A program made the translations under genes and the position numbers. The notes under the pieces were generated by a model that saw nothing but the letters and a program-made list of their open reading frames with translations, was not told the DNA's origin and did no database searches. DNA of 46,157 nucleotides from Polyangiaceae bacterium (lineage in GTDB: Bacteria; Myxococcota_A; Polyangia; Polyangiales; Polyangiaceae): positions 1 through 46,157 of the forward strand of contig JAJDAH010000275.1 of the NCBI GenBank assembly GCA_029261965.1, read 5' to 3'. Shown piece after piece: positions 13,752 to 22,859 of the stretch; position 1 is the stretch's first letter, and the number at the start of each line of letters is the position of its first letter.

Positions 13752-16058
13752 ATGACTGGACGTCGATTCCTGACAGCTCTTCCGCTGCTCGGCTTCCTCG
13801 CTTTCGGCTGCACCAACGATGCTCCGCAAGACGACGACCGAGGCTTCAGCAAGATTGTCTACGCGGTGCGCACGCACACCATCGTCGGTGAAGACGGATC
13901 GGTGTCGGTCGACGTGGCTGGAGGCATGGGGCAGGTGATGGACTACCTGCGCTACAACCCGGGTGCCCGCCTCGAGATTCGCGACCTCAACACCGGGGTC
14001 GTCGAAAACATCATCGACGGCGACCGGTACAAGAACGCCGACGTTTCGAGCTTCGACGTCAGTTTCGACGCGCAGAAGGTCGTCTTCAGCATGAAGCTGA
14101 GCGGCGACGACGACTATCACCTCTACACGGCGGACGTCACGCGGGGCGAAACCGAAAAGAACCCCTTCAACATCCACCAGCTCACCTTCGGGCCCCACGA
14201 CGACATTCACCCGCAGTTCGTCTCCGGTGGGCGAATCGCCTTCGTGACGGCGCAGCCGTACACCGAAATGGGTACGCGCGCGGACGAGTACAACCACAGT
14301 CGCATCGTCACGCAGATCGGCACCATCACGGTGGAAGGTGGCGACGCGGATCGGAAGCTCTGCTCGCAGAACCTCTCGCACACCATCAACCTTCGAGCGC
14401 TGAGCGATGGTCGCGTCCTGTTCTCGCGTTGGGAGCATCTCGAGAACGTCAACGACGTCAAGCTCTTCAGCATGAACCCCGACTGCACCCAAATGGTCGC
14501 GATGGGCGGTCAGCACGGCAAGCCGGCCAACTCGCTCGTTCAGCTCGTCGAGACCAAGGACCCGAACGTGTTCGTCGGGGTGGCCACCTCGCGCGAGGAC
14601 ACGATCCAAGCCGGAGCGCTCGTGGAGATCAACGTGGGCGCGGAGCACGACGCCACCGTGGTCGACGAGGAGCGCGCGGTCATGACGGTCATCACCGACG
14701 GTGTTCCGACGGGCGAGGAACCCTCACCTGTCGGACGATATCGGGCGCCCGCCGTGTTGCCCGACGGTCGAATCCTGACCTCTTGGGCGGCGGGTTTCGT
14801 CAATGCCCTCGACGAGCTCGCGTTGAGCCCGCCGGACTTCGGCATCTACATCTACGACAAGAAGACGAAGACCAACGAGCTCGTCGTCAACTACGAGGGC
14901 AGCTGGGAGCTCTACGCGCTTCCGCTCACCCCGCGGGCCGAGCCACCGATCATCGGGTCGATTCAGAACTCCCAGGACCCGACGGTCCCGGTTCAGCTCG
15001 GCTCGATCGACGTGCGTTCGACTTCGCTCGCGTTCGTGCACGGAGAAACCGTCTCCGGCGCCCAGTTCGACGGAACGCCGACCGACGTGGCGCTTGCTTC
15101 CGCCGACCGGGTTCGCATCATCGAGGGCTTCTCGAGCGAGGCCGCCGCTGGCGTCAACATGTTCGGCCTCACGATGGCCGAGGGCGCAGCGATTCTCGGT
15201 GAAGCCAAGGTCGAGGAAGACGGTTCGTGGCTGGCGGAGATTCCTCCGTTCATCCCAGTCCACCTTCAGCCAATCGACGAGTTCGACTTGGCCATCCGGA
15301 ACCAGACCACGTGGATTCAGGGCATGCCCGGCGAGTCGCGCGTTTGCGGCGGTTGTCACGAGGAGCGAGTCGGCGTGAACACCCCGACCAACCAGCAGCT
15401 GTCGATTGCCGCTGGTCGTGGTGCGCAGGACTTCATGGTCGCCGTCAACGATCGCATCGAATACCCCTGGATCAACGCGACCGCGGGTAACCCGAACGAG
15501 ATTCAGGCCATCTTCAACGACAAGTGCGTGGCCTGTCACAACGGGACGACCAACGGCAGTCGCGCGCAGGAGTACTACACCGTCACCGTGACCGACGAGA
15601 TCGCCGGGACAGCCGTGCCGTACCAGGTTCCTCGCTTGGACCTGACCGATACGCCCGTCACGGTCGAGTACGACATGGAGGTTCAGGATTGGCCGGCGTC
15701 TTACGTGTCAATCTTCTATCCGGCCGCCATGGAGATGGAAATGGACGATGCCATGGTCGCCGGCACCGTGCCGCCGATGTGGGGCATCCCCAGCGACGCT
15801 CGCAACAGCAAGCTCATCGAGAAGCTGAACGTGACGTCGGTCAACGACGCGGGCATCCACGCTTGGCCACTCGGCCAAGGCTTCACCGACGCGAACATCC
15901 AGGGCGCATCCCGAACCGATCACGCTGCGGAGGTCGGGCTGACTCGTGAAGAGATCGTGAAGCTCATTCGAGCCATCGACATGGGCGGTCAGTACTACGC
16001 CCGCCAGAACACGGACTTCGTCCCCTTCGACAACAATCCGCTCGGTCGGAATTACTAA
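13752..16058 (+). CDS. Diheme propeller lipoprotein (hydrazine-synthase-alpha-like architecture)
   Basis: 768 residues from the ATG at 13752, with AGGAG upstream. The signal peptide ends in LAFGC. Residues about 30-430 hold blades of a TolB/PD40-type propeller (FDAQKVVFSMKLSGDDDY, DIHPQFVSGGRIAFVT, LSDGRVLFSRWEHL, VLPDGRILTSW). The C-terminal third has two c-type heme motifs, CGGCH at 532-536 and CVACH at 592-596. The order propeller then CxxCH, and phrases such as DGRVLFSRWEH, recall the alpha subunit of hydrazine synthase and many uncharacterised envelope cytochromes. No anammox genes are present, so hydrazine chemistry is not implied. It is probably an outer-membrane or periplasmic electron-transfer protein. 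The HEAT gene follows after 18 bases. Confidence 0.85.
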   Translation: MTGRRFLTALPLLGFLAFGCTNDAPQDDDRGFSKIVYAVRTHTIVGEDGSVSVDVAGGMGQVMDYLRYNPGARLEIRDLNTGVVENIIDGDRYKNADVSSFDVSFDAQKVVFSMKLSGDDDYHLYTADVTRGETEKNPFNIHQLTFGPHDDIHPQFVSGGRIAFVTAQPYTEMGTRADEYNHSRIVTQIGTITVEGGDADRKLCSQNLSHTINLRALSDGRVLFSRWEHLENVNDVKLFSMNPDCTQMVAMGGQHGKPANSLVQLVETKDPNVFVGVATSREDTIQAGALVEINVGAEHDATVVDEERAVMTVITDGVPTGEEPSPVGRYRAPAVLPDGRILTSWAAGFVNALDELALSPPDFGIYIYDKKTKTNELVVNYEGSWELYALPLTPRAEPPIIGSIQNSQDPTVPVQLGSIDVRSTSLAFVHGETVSGAQFDGTPTDVALASADRVRIIEGFSSEAAAGVNMFGLTMAEGAAILGEAKVEEDGSWLAEIPPFIPVHLQPIDEFDLAIRNQTTWIQGMPGESRVCGGCHEERVGVNTPTNQQLSIAAGRGAQDFMVAVNDRIEYPWINATAGNPNEIQAIFNDKCVACHNGTTNGSRAQEYYTVTVTDEIAGTAVPYQVPRLDLTDTPVTVEYDMEVQDWPASYVSIFYPAAMEMEMDDAMVAGTVPPMWGIPSDARNSKLIEKLNVTSVNDAGIHAWPLGQGFTDANIQGASRTDHAAEVGLTREEIVKLIRAIDMGGQYYARQNTDFVPFDNNPLGRNY

Positions 16059-16076
16059 GGAACCAAAGGCAAGAAC

Positions 16077-17018
16077 ATGAAGATTCGAAACGCCTTTATC
16101 GGAAGCCTCGTCGCTGCGGCCACGTCGCTACTCGTCACCGCCAGCGCGGCGGACGTGAGCCCGGAGAAAATCCACGTCGGGCGCTCGCACGTCTACAAGA
16201 ACCTGTCCCCGGAATCTCTCGAGTCCACGAGCTCCCCCGAGCGAATCCGGCAAGTGACGGCGGGGAACACTGCGCCGACCGAGATCTGGACCGTGCTCGA
16301 GCACGGCGAACGTGTGGAATGTCTCGACTGCATTCCCGATGTCGCCAAGCTCATGTACGACGGCCACCCGAAGACCCGGGAGATCTCGGTCTGGTGGCTT
16401 CGTCGTCGCGTGTTCGGGGTCTTCAACCCGGGCGCGAACGGTAGCCCGAGCATCTATCGCCAGGTGGCCATGACCCTTCAGGACCAGTCGCAGCCCGAGT
16501 CTCGTCGCGCCTTTGCTGCCGAAGCGCTCGGTGAGTTTCTGGTCTCCGCGGGCGTGCCATTCGTCGCGGAAGCCGCGGTGAACGATCCGTCGCCGGTCGT
16601 GCGGTTGGCCTCGGTTGGAGCTCTGGAGCGACTCAACTACGAGGGCCCAGGCGGTGAGCTCGGGCAAGCGATGGCCGACGACAACGTCGACGTTCGGGTG
16701 CGCGCCTTGCGTGCGTCCACACGAATCAACGTGTTCACGGGTGTCGCCGACATCGTGCAGCGCATCGACGACGACTCTCCGCGGGTTCGTCTCAAGGCGG
16801 CTCAAGCGCTCGGCATGATGCGGGCGACCGATGCGGTTGTCGGTCTCGTGGCCCTCGCGTCGTCGAGCAACGAGTCTGACCCTGGTGTTCGTGCCGCAGC
16901 GGTTGCGGCACTCGGTCAAATCGCGGATCCCGGCGGCAAGGCGGCGGCGCAGGCCGCTCTCGAAGACCCGGACCACTTCGTCCAGGACGCCGCGCGCATC
17001 GCCCTGCGTCGGCTCTGA
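16077..17018 (+). CDS. Exported HEAT-repeat protein
   Basis: 313 residues with a cleavable signal peptide (about 1-24, ending TASA). From about residue 130 to the end there are HEAT/PBS-lyase-type helical repeats (RRAFAAEALGEF, SPVVRLASVGAL, VDVRVRALRAS, PRVRLKAAQALG, PGVRAAAVAALGQ, FVQDAARIALR). The part before this is unique and contains CLDC without a following His, so it is not a normal heme site. HEAT arrays mediate protein contacts. Lying between two heme/propeller lipoproteins on the same strand, it probably scaffolds them in the periplasm. Confidence 0.85.
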   Translation: MKIRNAFIGSLVAAATSLLVTASAADVSPEKIHVGRSHVYKNLSPESLESTSSPERIRQVTAGNTAPTEIWTVLEHGERVECLDCIPDVAKLMYDGHPKTREISVWWLRRRVFGVFNPGANGSPSIYRQVAMTLQDQSQPESRRAFAAEALGEFLVSAGVPFVAEAAVNDPSPVVRLASVGALERLNYEGPGGELGQAMADDNVDVRVRALRASTRINVFTGVADIVQRIDDDSPRVRLKAAQALGMMRATDAVVGLVALASSSNESDPGVRAAAVAALGQIADPGGKAAAQAALEDPDHFVQDAARIALRRL

Positions 17019-17152
17019 GCTTTTGGCAGGCCGTTTTTCAACGGCGTGCTGGACAGCGATTGCTCGCAGCGCCATATCTCGGTGTCGCGAGCGCTCGTTT
17101 TGGGTGTTCGTCGGCGAGCCGAAGCGATGCCCATTGTTTTTTCCTCAGCACG

Positions 17153-17170
17153 TCGATTCTGCCGAATCGA
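17153..17170 (+). promoter_or_regulatory. Hairpin before the third gene of the heme operon
   Basis: TCGATTC-tgcc-GAATCGA forms a perfect 7-base stem with a 4-base loop. It ends about 10 bases before the ribosome site (TAAGGA) of the gene starting at 17193. The 174-base gap (17019-17192) holds no gene. A weaker CCGTT-tttc-AACGG stem lies just after the HEAT stop. These may tune the relative output of the three genes or mark RNA processing. Confidence 0.35.
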
Positions 17171-17192
17171 TGCACTAAGCTAAGGAACGGAC

Positions 17193-20100
17193 ATGGGGCG
17201 AACGTCGATCGCGCTCATTCTTTCGCTCGGCAGCGCCGTTGCCGTTGCGGCGTGCAGCGCTGAAGAGCGCCAAGCGACGACGACGTTCTACGAGCGTCGC
17301 ATTGCGCCGGTCGTCGAGGGATCTTGTCTCAAGAGCCCGTCGGGGTCCGGCTGCCACGTCACTGCCGACGACCGTGGAAACGCCCTCGGGAACCTGAGTG
17401 TCGAATCCTACGACGACCTCGTGCTTCGCCGGGATTTGCTCGTCGACTACGGCCCTTACGGGATGCCGAACCTCTTGCTCAAGGTCGCCGGACCGCTTCA
17501 GCTCCGACTCACGACGTGGGATAGCCCCGATCCGATTCTGATCACTACCGACATCCCTCACGCCGGCGGCGCGCTGATCGAGCCGGCGTCGAGCGGGTTC
17601 ACGACCTTGCTTCGATGGATGGAAAACGGAGCGGCGGAAAACAACGCCACGGAGCCTCCGGAAGAGATCGAGCTCCGCCGCTGCACCACGAACCTCGGTG
17701 TCGATCCGCTCTTCGACCCCAATGTGGATCCCCCGGACGCCGATTTTCAGCGCTTCCGCGATGAGGTCAATCCGATTCTCTCGGGCACGTGCGCCGCGGG
17801 CAATTGTCACGGCACACCCGCGAACGCCCTGTATCTCACGTGCGGCGCGACCGACGAAGAGACGCGATGGAACTACTTTGCCGCGAGCGAATACGTTTCG
17901 GTGGATGTGAGCACGAGCGAAATTCTCCGGCGCACGCTCGACCCGGGGCAGGGCGGTACGTTCCACGAAGGCGGCACGATCTACGAGAGCACGAGCAACT
18001 CGGACTATCGAGCTATCGCCGACTGGGCCGAGGAGAAGGGTGGCCCGAGCAATCTCCCCGCCGAACGCGGGTTCGATTTCTTCGCTAAGCGCGTCCAACC
18101 CATGCTCGCCAAGAAGGGCTGCATGATCCTCGGCTGCCACTCGCCAGCGATGTTCCACGACTACCGTCTGCGTGGAGGCAGCGGTGGTCATTTCGGCTTG
18201 CCAGCGACGCGCACGAACTACGATCTCAGCCTCGAGCAGATCGCCCTCGAGTCGAGCGACCCCAACGCGTCGCGCCTGATTCGGAAGAACCTGCCCGCCA
18301 CGGCGAGCGTCGGCGGGATCCGCCACCGCGGTGGCCCGCTCTTCGCTGGTGCCGGGACGACTCCGTGCGATCCGGTTGGAGCTGAAACTGGGCCTATCGA
18401 CGATCAGGATCCGTACTGCGTGATCACTCGCTGGATCGAAATCGAGCGAGAGGAACGCATGCTGAATGTCGGCGCTGCCCCGCTCAGCGGCATCTTGTTC
18501 GTTCGACGCCCCCCGCGCGGAGGCGCCGCGACGCCTCAGGACTACGCCCAGTACGATCCCGGCGCCGACCTCGTCCTGGCGTCGGCTTCGATGGACGCCG
18601 CGGGCGTGGTGACCGCTGGTGGCGGTGAGACGAGCCTCACCGCGGCGTGTGGTCTCGACCCGACGTCAGCGGACATTCGCCGACCGGCGGTTTCGTGGGA
18701 CGGCACCAGGCTCGCGTTTGCCGCCCGTTCGTCCGCGGGGGAGCCGTGGCGGGTTTTCACCGCGGCATCCGACGGCTCGGTGTGCGCACCGGAAGCGTCG
18801 ATAAACGCACCAGCGGTCGACGAGGACGGCAACTCCGTCCCGGACAACGGTGAGCCCATCCACAACTTCGACCCGGCGTTCTCGCCTCGCGGGGAAATCG
18901 TCTTCGCGTCGACCCGAGGCAATACGAAGAATGTTGGCGCCTTCAGTTACCAGGGGCCGCAGCGCGCACCTGCGGATCCTTCGAAGCAGAACGCGAACCT
19001 CTACGTGCTCGAGAACGACGGAGGAGTCCGTCAGCTCACCTTCCTCTTGAACCAGGAGCTATTGCCGTCGTTCATGAGCGATGGGCGGGTCATCTTCACG
19101 ACCGAAAAGCGTGCACCGGGGTTCTACCAGCTCGCGGGGCGTCGCCAGAATCTGGACGGCGGTGACTACCATCCGTTGTTCGGCCAACGAAGCACCATCG
19201 ACTACGAGCAATTCACCGATGTCGTCGAGCTCAGCGACAAGAATCTCGCGGCGATCTTCAGCGACCGTGGCGCGACCCACGGTGCCGGCACCTTGGCGCT
19301 AATCAACCGCTCGATCGGAGTCGATCAAGCCAGCATCGACGAGGCGGACTATCTCGTCGACCCGGGGGCCATCGGGTTCCCCAATCCTAACTTCTACCAA
19401 AAGTCGATCACGATCGTGGACGGCGCGGCCACCGGCAAGCTGGGCGGTACGGCCGGCGCCTACAAGAACCCATCCCCGCTCCCCAATGGGGATCTCGTCG
19501 TGAGTTACGCGGCGAACGTGACTGACGTCGCGGCCGTCAGCGGTAACTTCGATATCGTCATGGTCGACACGGGTAACGGTTCGCGGACACCGATCGTCCA
19601 AGGCCCGCAAGACGAGATCTGGCCGGTGGCGGTCTACGCGCGGCTGAACCGAGGCGTCTTCCAATCGCGCTTCGACGAGCCGAACGGTCACACGCAAGTG
19701 TTCAACGACGATCGCCGAGATCGCTCAGAAATCACCGTCGTCGATGCGCCGCTCATCGTGAGCCTGCTTTTCCAGAACACGCGATCGGGGCGTCGCCTTC
19801 CAGAGCTCGACGAGCTTCGCGTCTACGAGAGTCTGCCGCCCGAGCCGGGAGTCGTGGATTTCGGTTCGGGGGGCTCGTTCGTCACCGGCGATGCGTTCGG
19901 CGATGTGTACGTGCGTCGGCGCCTACTCGGAAGCGCTGGTCTCGAGGACGACGGTTCGGTGAAATTCGAGATCCCCGGCGGAATGCCCATCGTGCTCGCG
20001 GCCAACGTGCAGCTGAACGGCGACAGCGCGCCGACGTTGCATCACCAGCGCGAAGAAATGCAGTTCTATCCCGGAGAGTTTGCGCGCCAGTCGTTCAAGT

Positions 20101-20276
20101 CCGAGCTGTTCAACGGGCTGTGCGGTGGTTGCCATGGCTCGGTGGCCGGCCTCGAAAACCACATCGCGGTCAATCCGGACATCTTGACCCGGGCATCCAT
20201 CATTACCGCCCGCGACCGGGATCCGGTCAATTTGCGCGGTGGCGGCGGTGACATCGTGGGCCCGCCGTTCCCCTGA
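17193..20276 (+). CDS. Large propeller lipoprotein with atypical heme motifs
   Basis: 1027 residues, lipoprotein signal ending VAAC (Cys21). Three repeats of an F-x(3)-(V/I)-x-P-(I/V/M)-(V/L) segment each precede a Cys...CH pair: C45-x8-C54-H55, C200-x4-C205-H206 and C310-x4-C315-H316. A normal CGGCH is at 977-981 near the C-terminus. Between residues about 430 and 850 lie propeller-type segments (VSWDGTRLAFAARSS, FDPAFSPRGEIVFASTRG, PSFMSDGRVIFTTEK, PSPLPNGDLVVSYAAN). The repeated contexts resemble planctomycete-type cytochrome c domains (VRPILxxxCxxCH). CX4CH is a known but rare heme c motif; CX8CH may be non-functional or a loop variant. It likely works with the 13752-16058 product. Confidence 0.85.
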   Translation: MGRTSIALILSLGSAVAVAACSAEERQATTTFYERRIAPVVEGSCLKSPSGSGCHVTADDRGNALGNLSVESYDDLVLRRDLLVDYGPYGMPNLLLKVAGPLQLRLTTWDSPDPILITTDIPHAGGALIEPASSGFTTLLRWMENGAAENNATEPPEEIELRRCTTNLGVDPLFDPNVDPPDADFQRFRDEVNPILSGTCAAGNCHGTPANALYLTCGATDEETRWNYFAASEYVSVDVSTSEILRRTLDPGQGGTFHEGGTIYESTSNSDYRAIADWAEEKGGPSNLPAERGFDFFAKRVQPMLAKKGCMILGCHSPAMFHDYRLRGGSGGHFGLPATRTNYDLSLEQIALESSDPNASRLIRKNLPATASVGGIRHRGGPLFAGAGTTPCDPVGAETGPIDDQDPYCVITRWIEIEREERMLNVGAAPLSGILFVRRPPRGGAATPQDYAQYDPGADLVLASASMDAAGVVTAGGGETSLTAACGLDPTSADIRRPAVSWDGTRLAFAARSSAGEPWRVFTAASDGSVCAPEASINAPAVDEDGNSVPDNGEPIHNFDPAFSPRGEIVFASTRGNTKNVGAFSYQGPQRAPADPSKQNANLYVLENDGGVRQLTFLLNQELLPSFMSDGRVIFTTEKRAPGFYQLAGRRQNLDGGDYHPLFGQRSTIDYEQFTDVVELSDKNLAAIFSDRGATHGAGTLALINRSIGVDQASIDEADYLVDPGAIGFPNPNFYQKSITIVDGAATGKLGGTAGAYKNPSPLPNGDLVVSYAANVTDVAAVSGNFDIVMVDTGNGSRTPIVQGPQDEIWPVAVYARLNRGVFQSRFDEPNGHTQVFNDDRRDRSEITVVDAPLIVSLLFQNTRSGRRLPELDELRVYESLPPEPGVVDFGSGGSFVTGDAFGDVYVRRRLLGSAGLEDDGSVKFEIPGGMPIVLAANVQLNGDSAPTLHHQREEMQFYPGEFARQSFKSELFNGLCGGCHGSVAGLENHIAVNPDILTRASIITARDRDPVNLRGGGGDIVGPPFP

Positions 20277-20429
20277 GGCAGACCGGGGCGTCGGAAGAGC
20301 CAACGCCGAGTCTCGGAAGGCCGAGCGCGACCCGAGCGAAAACACGATGCATGGCGGGGGCGTCGAGGGGGAGGCGCGGCCCTGGTGGCGCGAAGCGCCG
20401 CGCAGGAGACAAGGGTATGCTGCGCCGAC

Positions 20430-22859
20430 GTGACCGCGCGCGCTCGATACCTCCAGGTCTATGCGGGAGTCGCGCTGTGTAGCGGAGCGGGCATAGCCGC
20501 CCAGGTGGCGTTCACACGAATTTTTTCGCTGACTCTGTGGCACCACTACGCGTTTCTCGTTTTAGGAGTCGCGCTGTCGGGCTTTGGCATCGCGGGAGCG
20601 TGGTTGACCGCCCGCGGTGGCGCGCTCCGCGAGGGTGACGGGGGTCTTCACGTCGCCCTCGGTCGTCGGGCGCGCCGCGCGGCCCTATTGAGCCTGGTGA
20701 GTCTCGCGCTCGTCGGCATCCTGCGGTTCAATTCGCTGCACCTGTTCACCGACCCATCGGTGGTCCTGGCGTTGTCGGTCGTCATCGCGGCTTCGGCGGT
20801 GCCCTTCATCGGCGTTGGTATCATCATCGGCACGGCGTTGGCGGCGAAGGAAACCCCGCCCAATAGAGTCTACGCCGCGGATCTGCTCGGGGCAGCGCTT
20901 GCCGCGGTGGCGATCAGTGCGCTGCTCAACGTTTTCGGCGCACCGCTGTCGTTGATTGGGGCCACGATTTTGATCGGCTTGGCGGGATGTGTGTTCGTCG
21001 CGGGGCACAACCGCGCCGAACTCAAGCGCAGCGCGTGGACTGTCGTGTTGCTGCTCGCGGCCGCGCTCGGCTACGGCAACGATGACCACTGGCTCTTGCC
21101 GGCGTTCACCAAGGAAATCTACCTGGTGCACAACCCGCTGATGGGCACGCACAACATCGAGTACCGCGAGTGGACGAGCCAGGGGCGAATCGACGTGTCG
21201 GCGGACTTCCAGGGTGTCCCGGGCCTCGGAGGAGAGGTGGCTACGCCGAGGCCGGTGCACACCCGTCTCGTCACGCAAGACGGCGCGGCGCCCACAGCTC
21301 TATTTCGTTTGCCGGGGGAACCGGCGGATCTCGACTTCTTGTTCCGGGCGACGACGTCGGCGGTCTGGCACTTGCGCGGCGCCGCGGCGCATCGGGGCCC
21401 GCCACCGCCGGAGGGCCCCGAGATGCTGGTGATCGGCCTCGGAGGAGGCGCCGACGCGTTGATGGGCCTGGCTTTCGGCGCGGGCGACGTGACCGGGGTC
21501 GATATCAACCACGCCATGTTGGGGCTGCACACCGACCGGTTTCGGGACTATTCGCGCCTCACGGAGCTGTCCGGCCTCTCGCTGGTGCGCGCAGACGGCC
21601 GCAGTTTTTTGATGTCCACTGACGCGCAGTACGACGTCATCCAGCTGTCCGGCGTCGACACGTTCACGGCTCTGTCGAGCGGCGCTTACAGTCTCGCGGA
21701 GGCGTACGTTTATACGGCAGAGGCGTTCAACGAATACTTCGCTCACCTGAAGCCTGGCGGTTGTTTGTCGATGTCGAGACTGATCCTCGATCCGCCTCGG
21801 GAAACGCTGCGGTTGGCAGCGACCGCCAGAGACGCACTGGCGGCGTGGGACGACGAGAACGCGCACCGGCACATCGCCATCCTCCGAGGCCGCACTTGGG
21901 CGACGATGGTGGCGTGTGCTCGCCCGATCGATGCGCTCGAGATGTCTCGTCTTCGCCGGTTCGCTGAACGACACCAGTTTCAGATCGCGTTCGATCCCGA
22001 GCGTCCCGCCGGTGACGCGTTCGGCCGCCTGTTGACGGGCACGCCGGCTGCGCGCGCAGACTTCATCCGGAACCATCCATATCGTGTCGAACCGGTCACG
22101 GACGAGAAGCCGTTTTTCTTCGACTTCTTTCGTCCCTCGCAGCTATTGGCCCTCGGCTCAGAGGCGAGCACCGACCACCCTTATGCGGCGCGATTGCCGG
22201 TGGGGCACGGGCTGATGCTGGCCTCGGTCTTTGTCACGCTCCTGTTGTCTGTTTTTGGGATTTGGTGGCCGTTGAGACGCGCCGGCATCGCGCTCGGGCC
22301 CGATGACCGAGTCGAGCTCCGATACTTTGCGGGCCTGGGCGCGGGATATCTTCTGGTCGAAGTAGGGCTGATCCAGCGGCTCTCCTTCCTCTTGGGCCAT
22401 CCGACCTACGGGCTCACCGTCGTGCTCGGTAGTTTGCTCGGCGCCTCGGGCCTCGGGGCAGCGCTGACTCTCCGGCTCGGCCCGGCGCGGTTGCGCGGGC
22501 TGCCCTGGTTGGTCGGCATCGCGATTCTCGCAACCGCGGTAGCGAGCTATCTCTTCTTGCCGGGCTGGCTCAGCCTACCGTTCGGCACGCGTCTTGGCCT
22601 GTCCCTGCTCTTGACCGTTCCGTTGGGGTTCGTGCTTGGCATGCCGTTTCCACTCGGCATTGCTCGTCTGCGCGCCGCGAACCCGGCTATCGTGCCGTGG
22701 GCGTTCGGCACGAACGCTTTTTTCACGGTCGTTGCGAGCTCCGCAGCGCCACTATTGGCCATGGGGACGGGTTTCTCGGGGCTATTGGTCGTAGCGGCGC
22801 TGCTGTACGCCGTGGCGCTGGTGAGCTCGGTGCCCGCGGCTCCACAGACGGCGTCATGA
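20430..22859 (+). CDS. Membrane-embedded spermidine-synthase-like protein
   Basis: 809 residues from the GTG at 20430. A GTG at 20385 has a better ribosome site (GGGGGAGG) but adds codons rare in this genome. Several transmembrane helices occupy the first ~220 residues. A SpeE-like Rossmann domain follows (about 330-560) with VIGLGGGADALMG for SAM-type nucleotide binding, VTGVDIN, RADGRSFL and VIQLSGVDTF. At least five more helices lie at the C-terminus (about 590-800). This architecture is known as a membrane 'spermidine synthase' family whose real substrate is unsettled; polyamine synthesis should not be assumed. The stop overlaps the next start (ATGA), so the two proteins are made together. 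Confidence 0.85.
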   Translation: MTARARYLQVYAGVALCSGAGIAAQVAFTRIFSLTLWHHYAFLVLGVALSGFGIAGAWLTARGGALREGDGGLHVALGRRARRAALLSLVSLALVGILRFNSLHLFTDPSVVLALSVVIAASAVPFIGVGIIIGTALAAKETPPNRVYAADLLGAALAAVAISALLNVFGAPLSLIGATILIGLAGCVFVAGHNRAELKRSAWTVVLLLAAALGYGNDDHWLLPAFTKEIYLVHNPLMGTHNIEYREWTSQGRIDVSADFQGVPGLGGEVATPRPVHTRLVTQDGAAPTALFRLPGEPADLDFLFRATTSAVWHLRGAAAHRGPPPPEGPEMLVIGLGGGADALMGLAFGAGDVTGVDINHAMLGLHTDRFRDYSRLTELSGLSLVRADGRSFLMSTDAQYDVIQLSGVDTFTALSSGAYSLAEAYVYTAEAFNEYFAHLKPGGCLSMSRLILDPPRETLRLAATARDALAAWDDENAHRHIAILRGRTWATMVACARPIDALEMSRLRRFAERHQFQIAFDPERPAGDAFGRLLTGTPAARADFIRNHPYRVEPVTDEKPFFFDFFRPSQLLALGSEASTDHPYAARLPVGHGLMLASVFVTLLLSVFGIWWPLRRAGIALGPDDRVELRYFAGLGAGYLLVEVGLIQRLSFLLGHPTYGLTVVLGSLLGASGLGAALTLRLGPARLRGLPWLVGIAILATAVASYLFLPGWLSLPFGTRLGLSLLLTVPLGFVLGMPFPLGIARLRAANPAIVPWAFGTNAFFTVVASSAAPLLAMGTGFSGLLVVAALLYAVALVSSVPAAPQTAS

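Noticed and set aside
13536-14648. Long open frame on the minus strand (370 codons) across the first propeller lipoprotein gene
   Set aside because: It runs antisense to a protein with a clear lipobox, propeller and heme motifs. Its composition is Val/Arg/His/Asp-rich, as expected of a shadow frame in GC-rich DNA.
13752-16058. Reading the propeller/diheme lipoprotein as a true hydrazine synthase subunit
   Set aside because: The beta/gamma subunit and hydrazine dehydrogenase genes are absent and the protein carries a lipobox; only the architecture is similar.
20430-22859. Calling the membrane protein a genuine spermidine synthase
   Set aside because: The SpeE-like core is embedded between two membrane regions and its active-site loop differs; substrate cannot be assigned.
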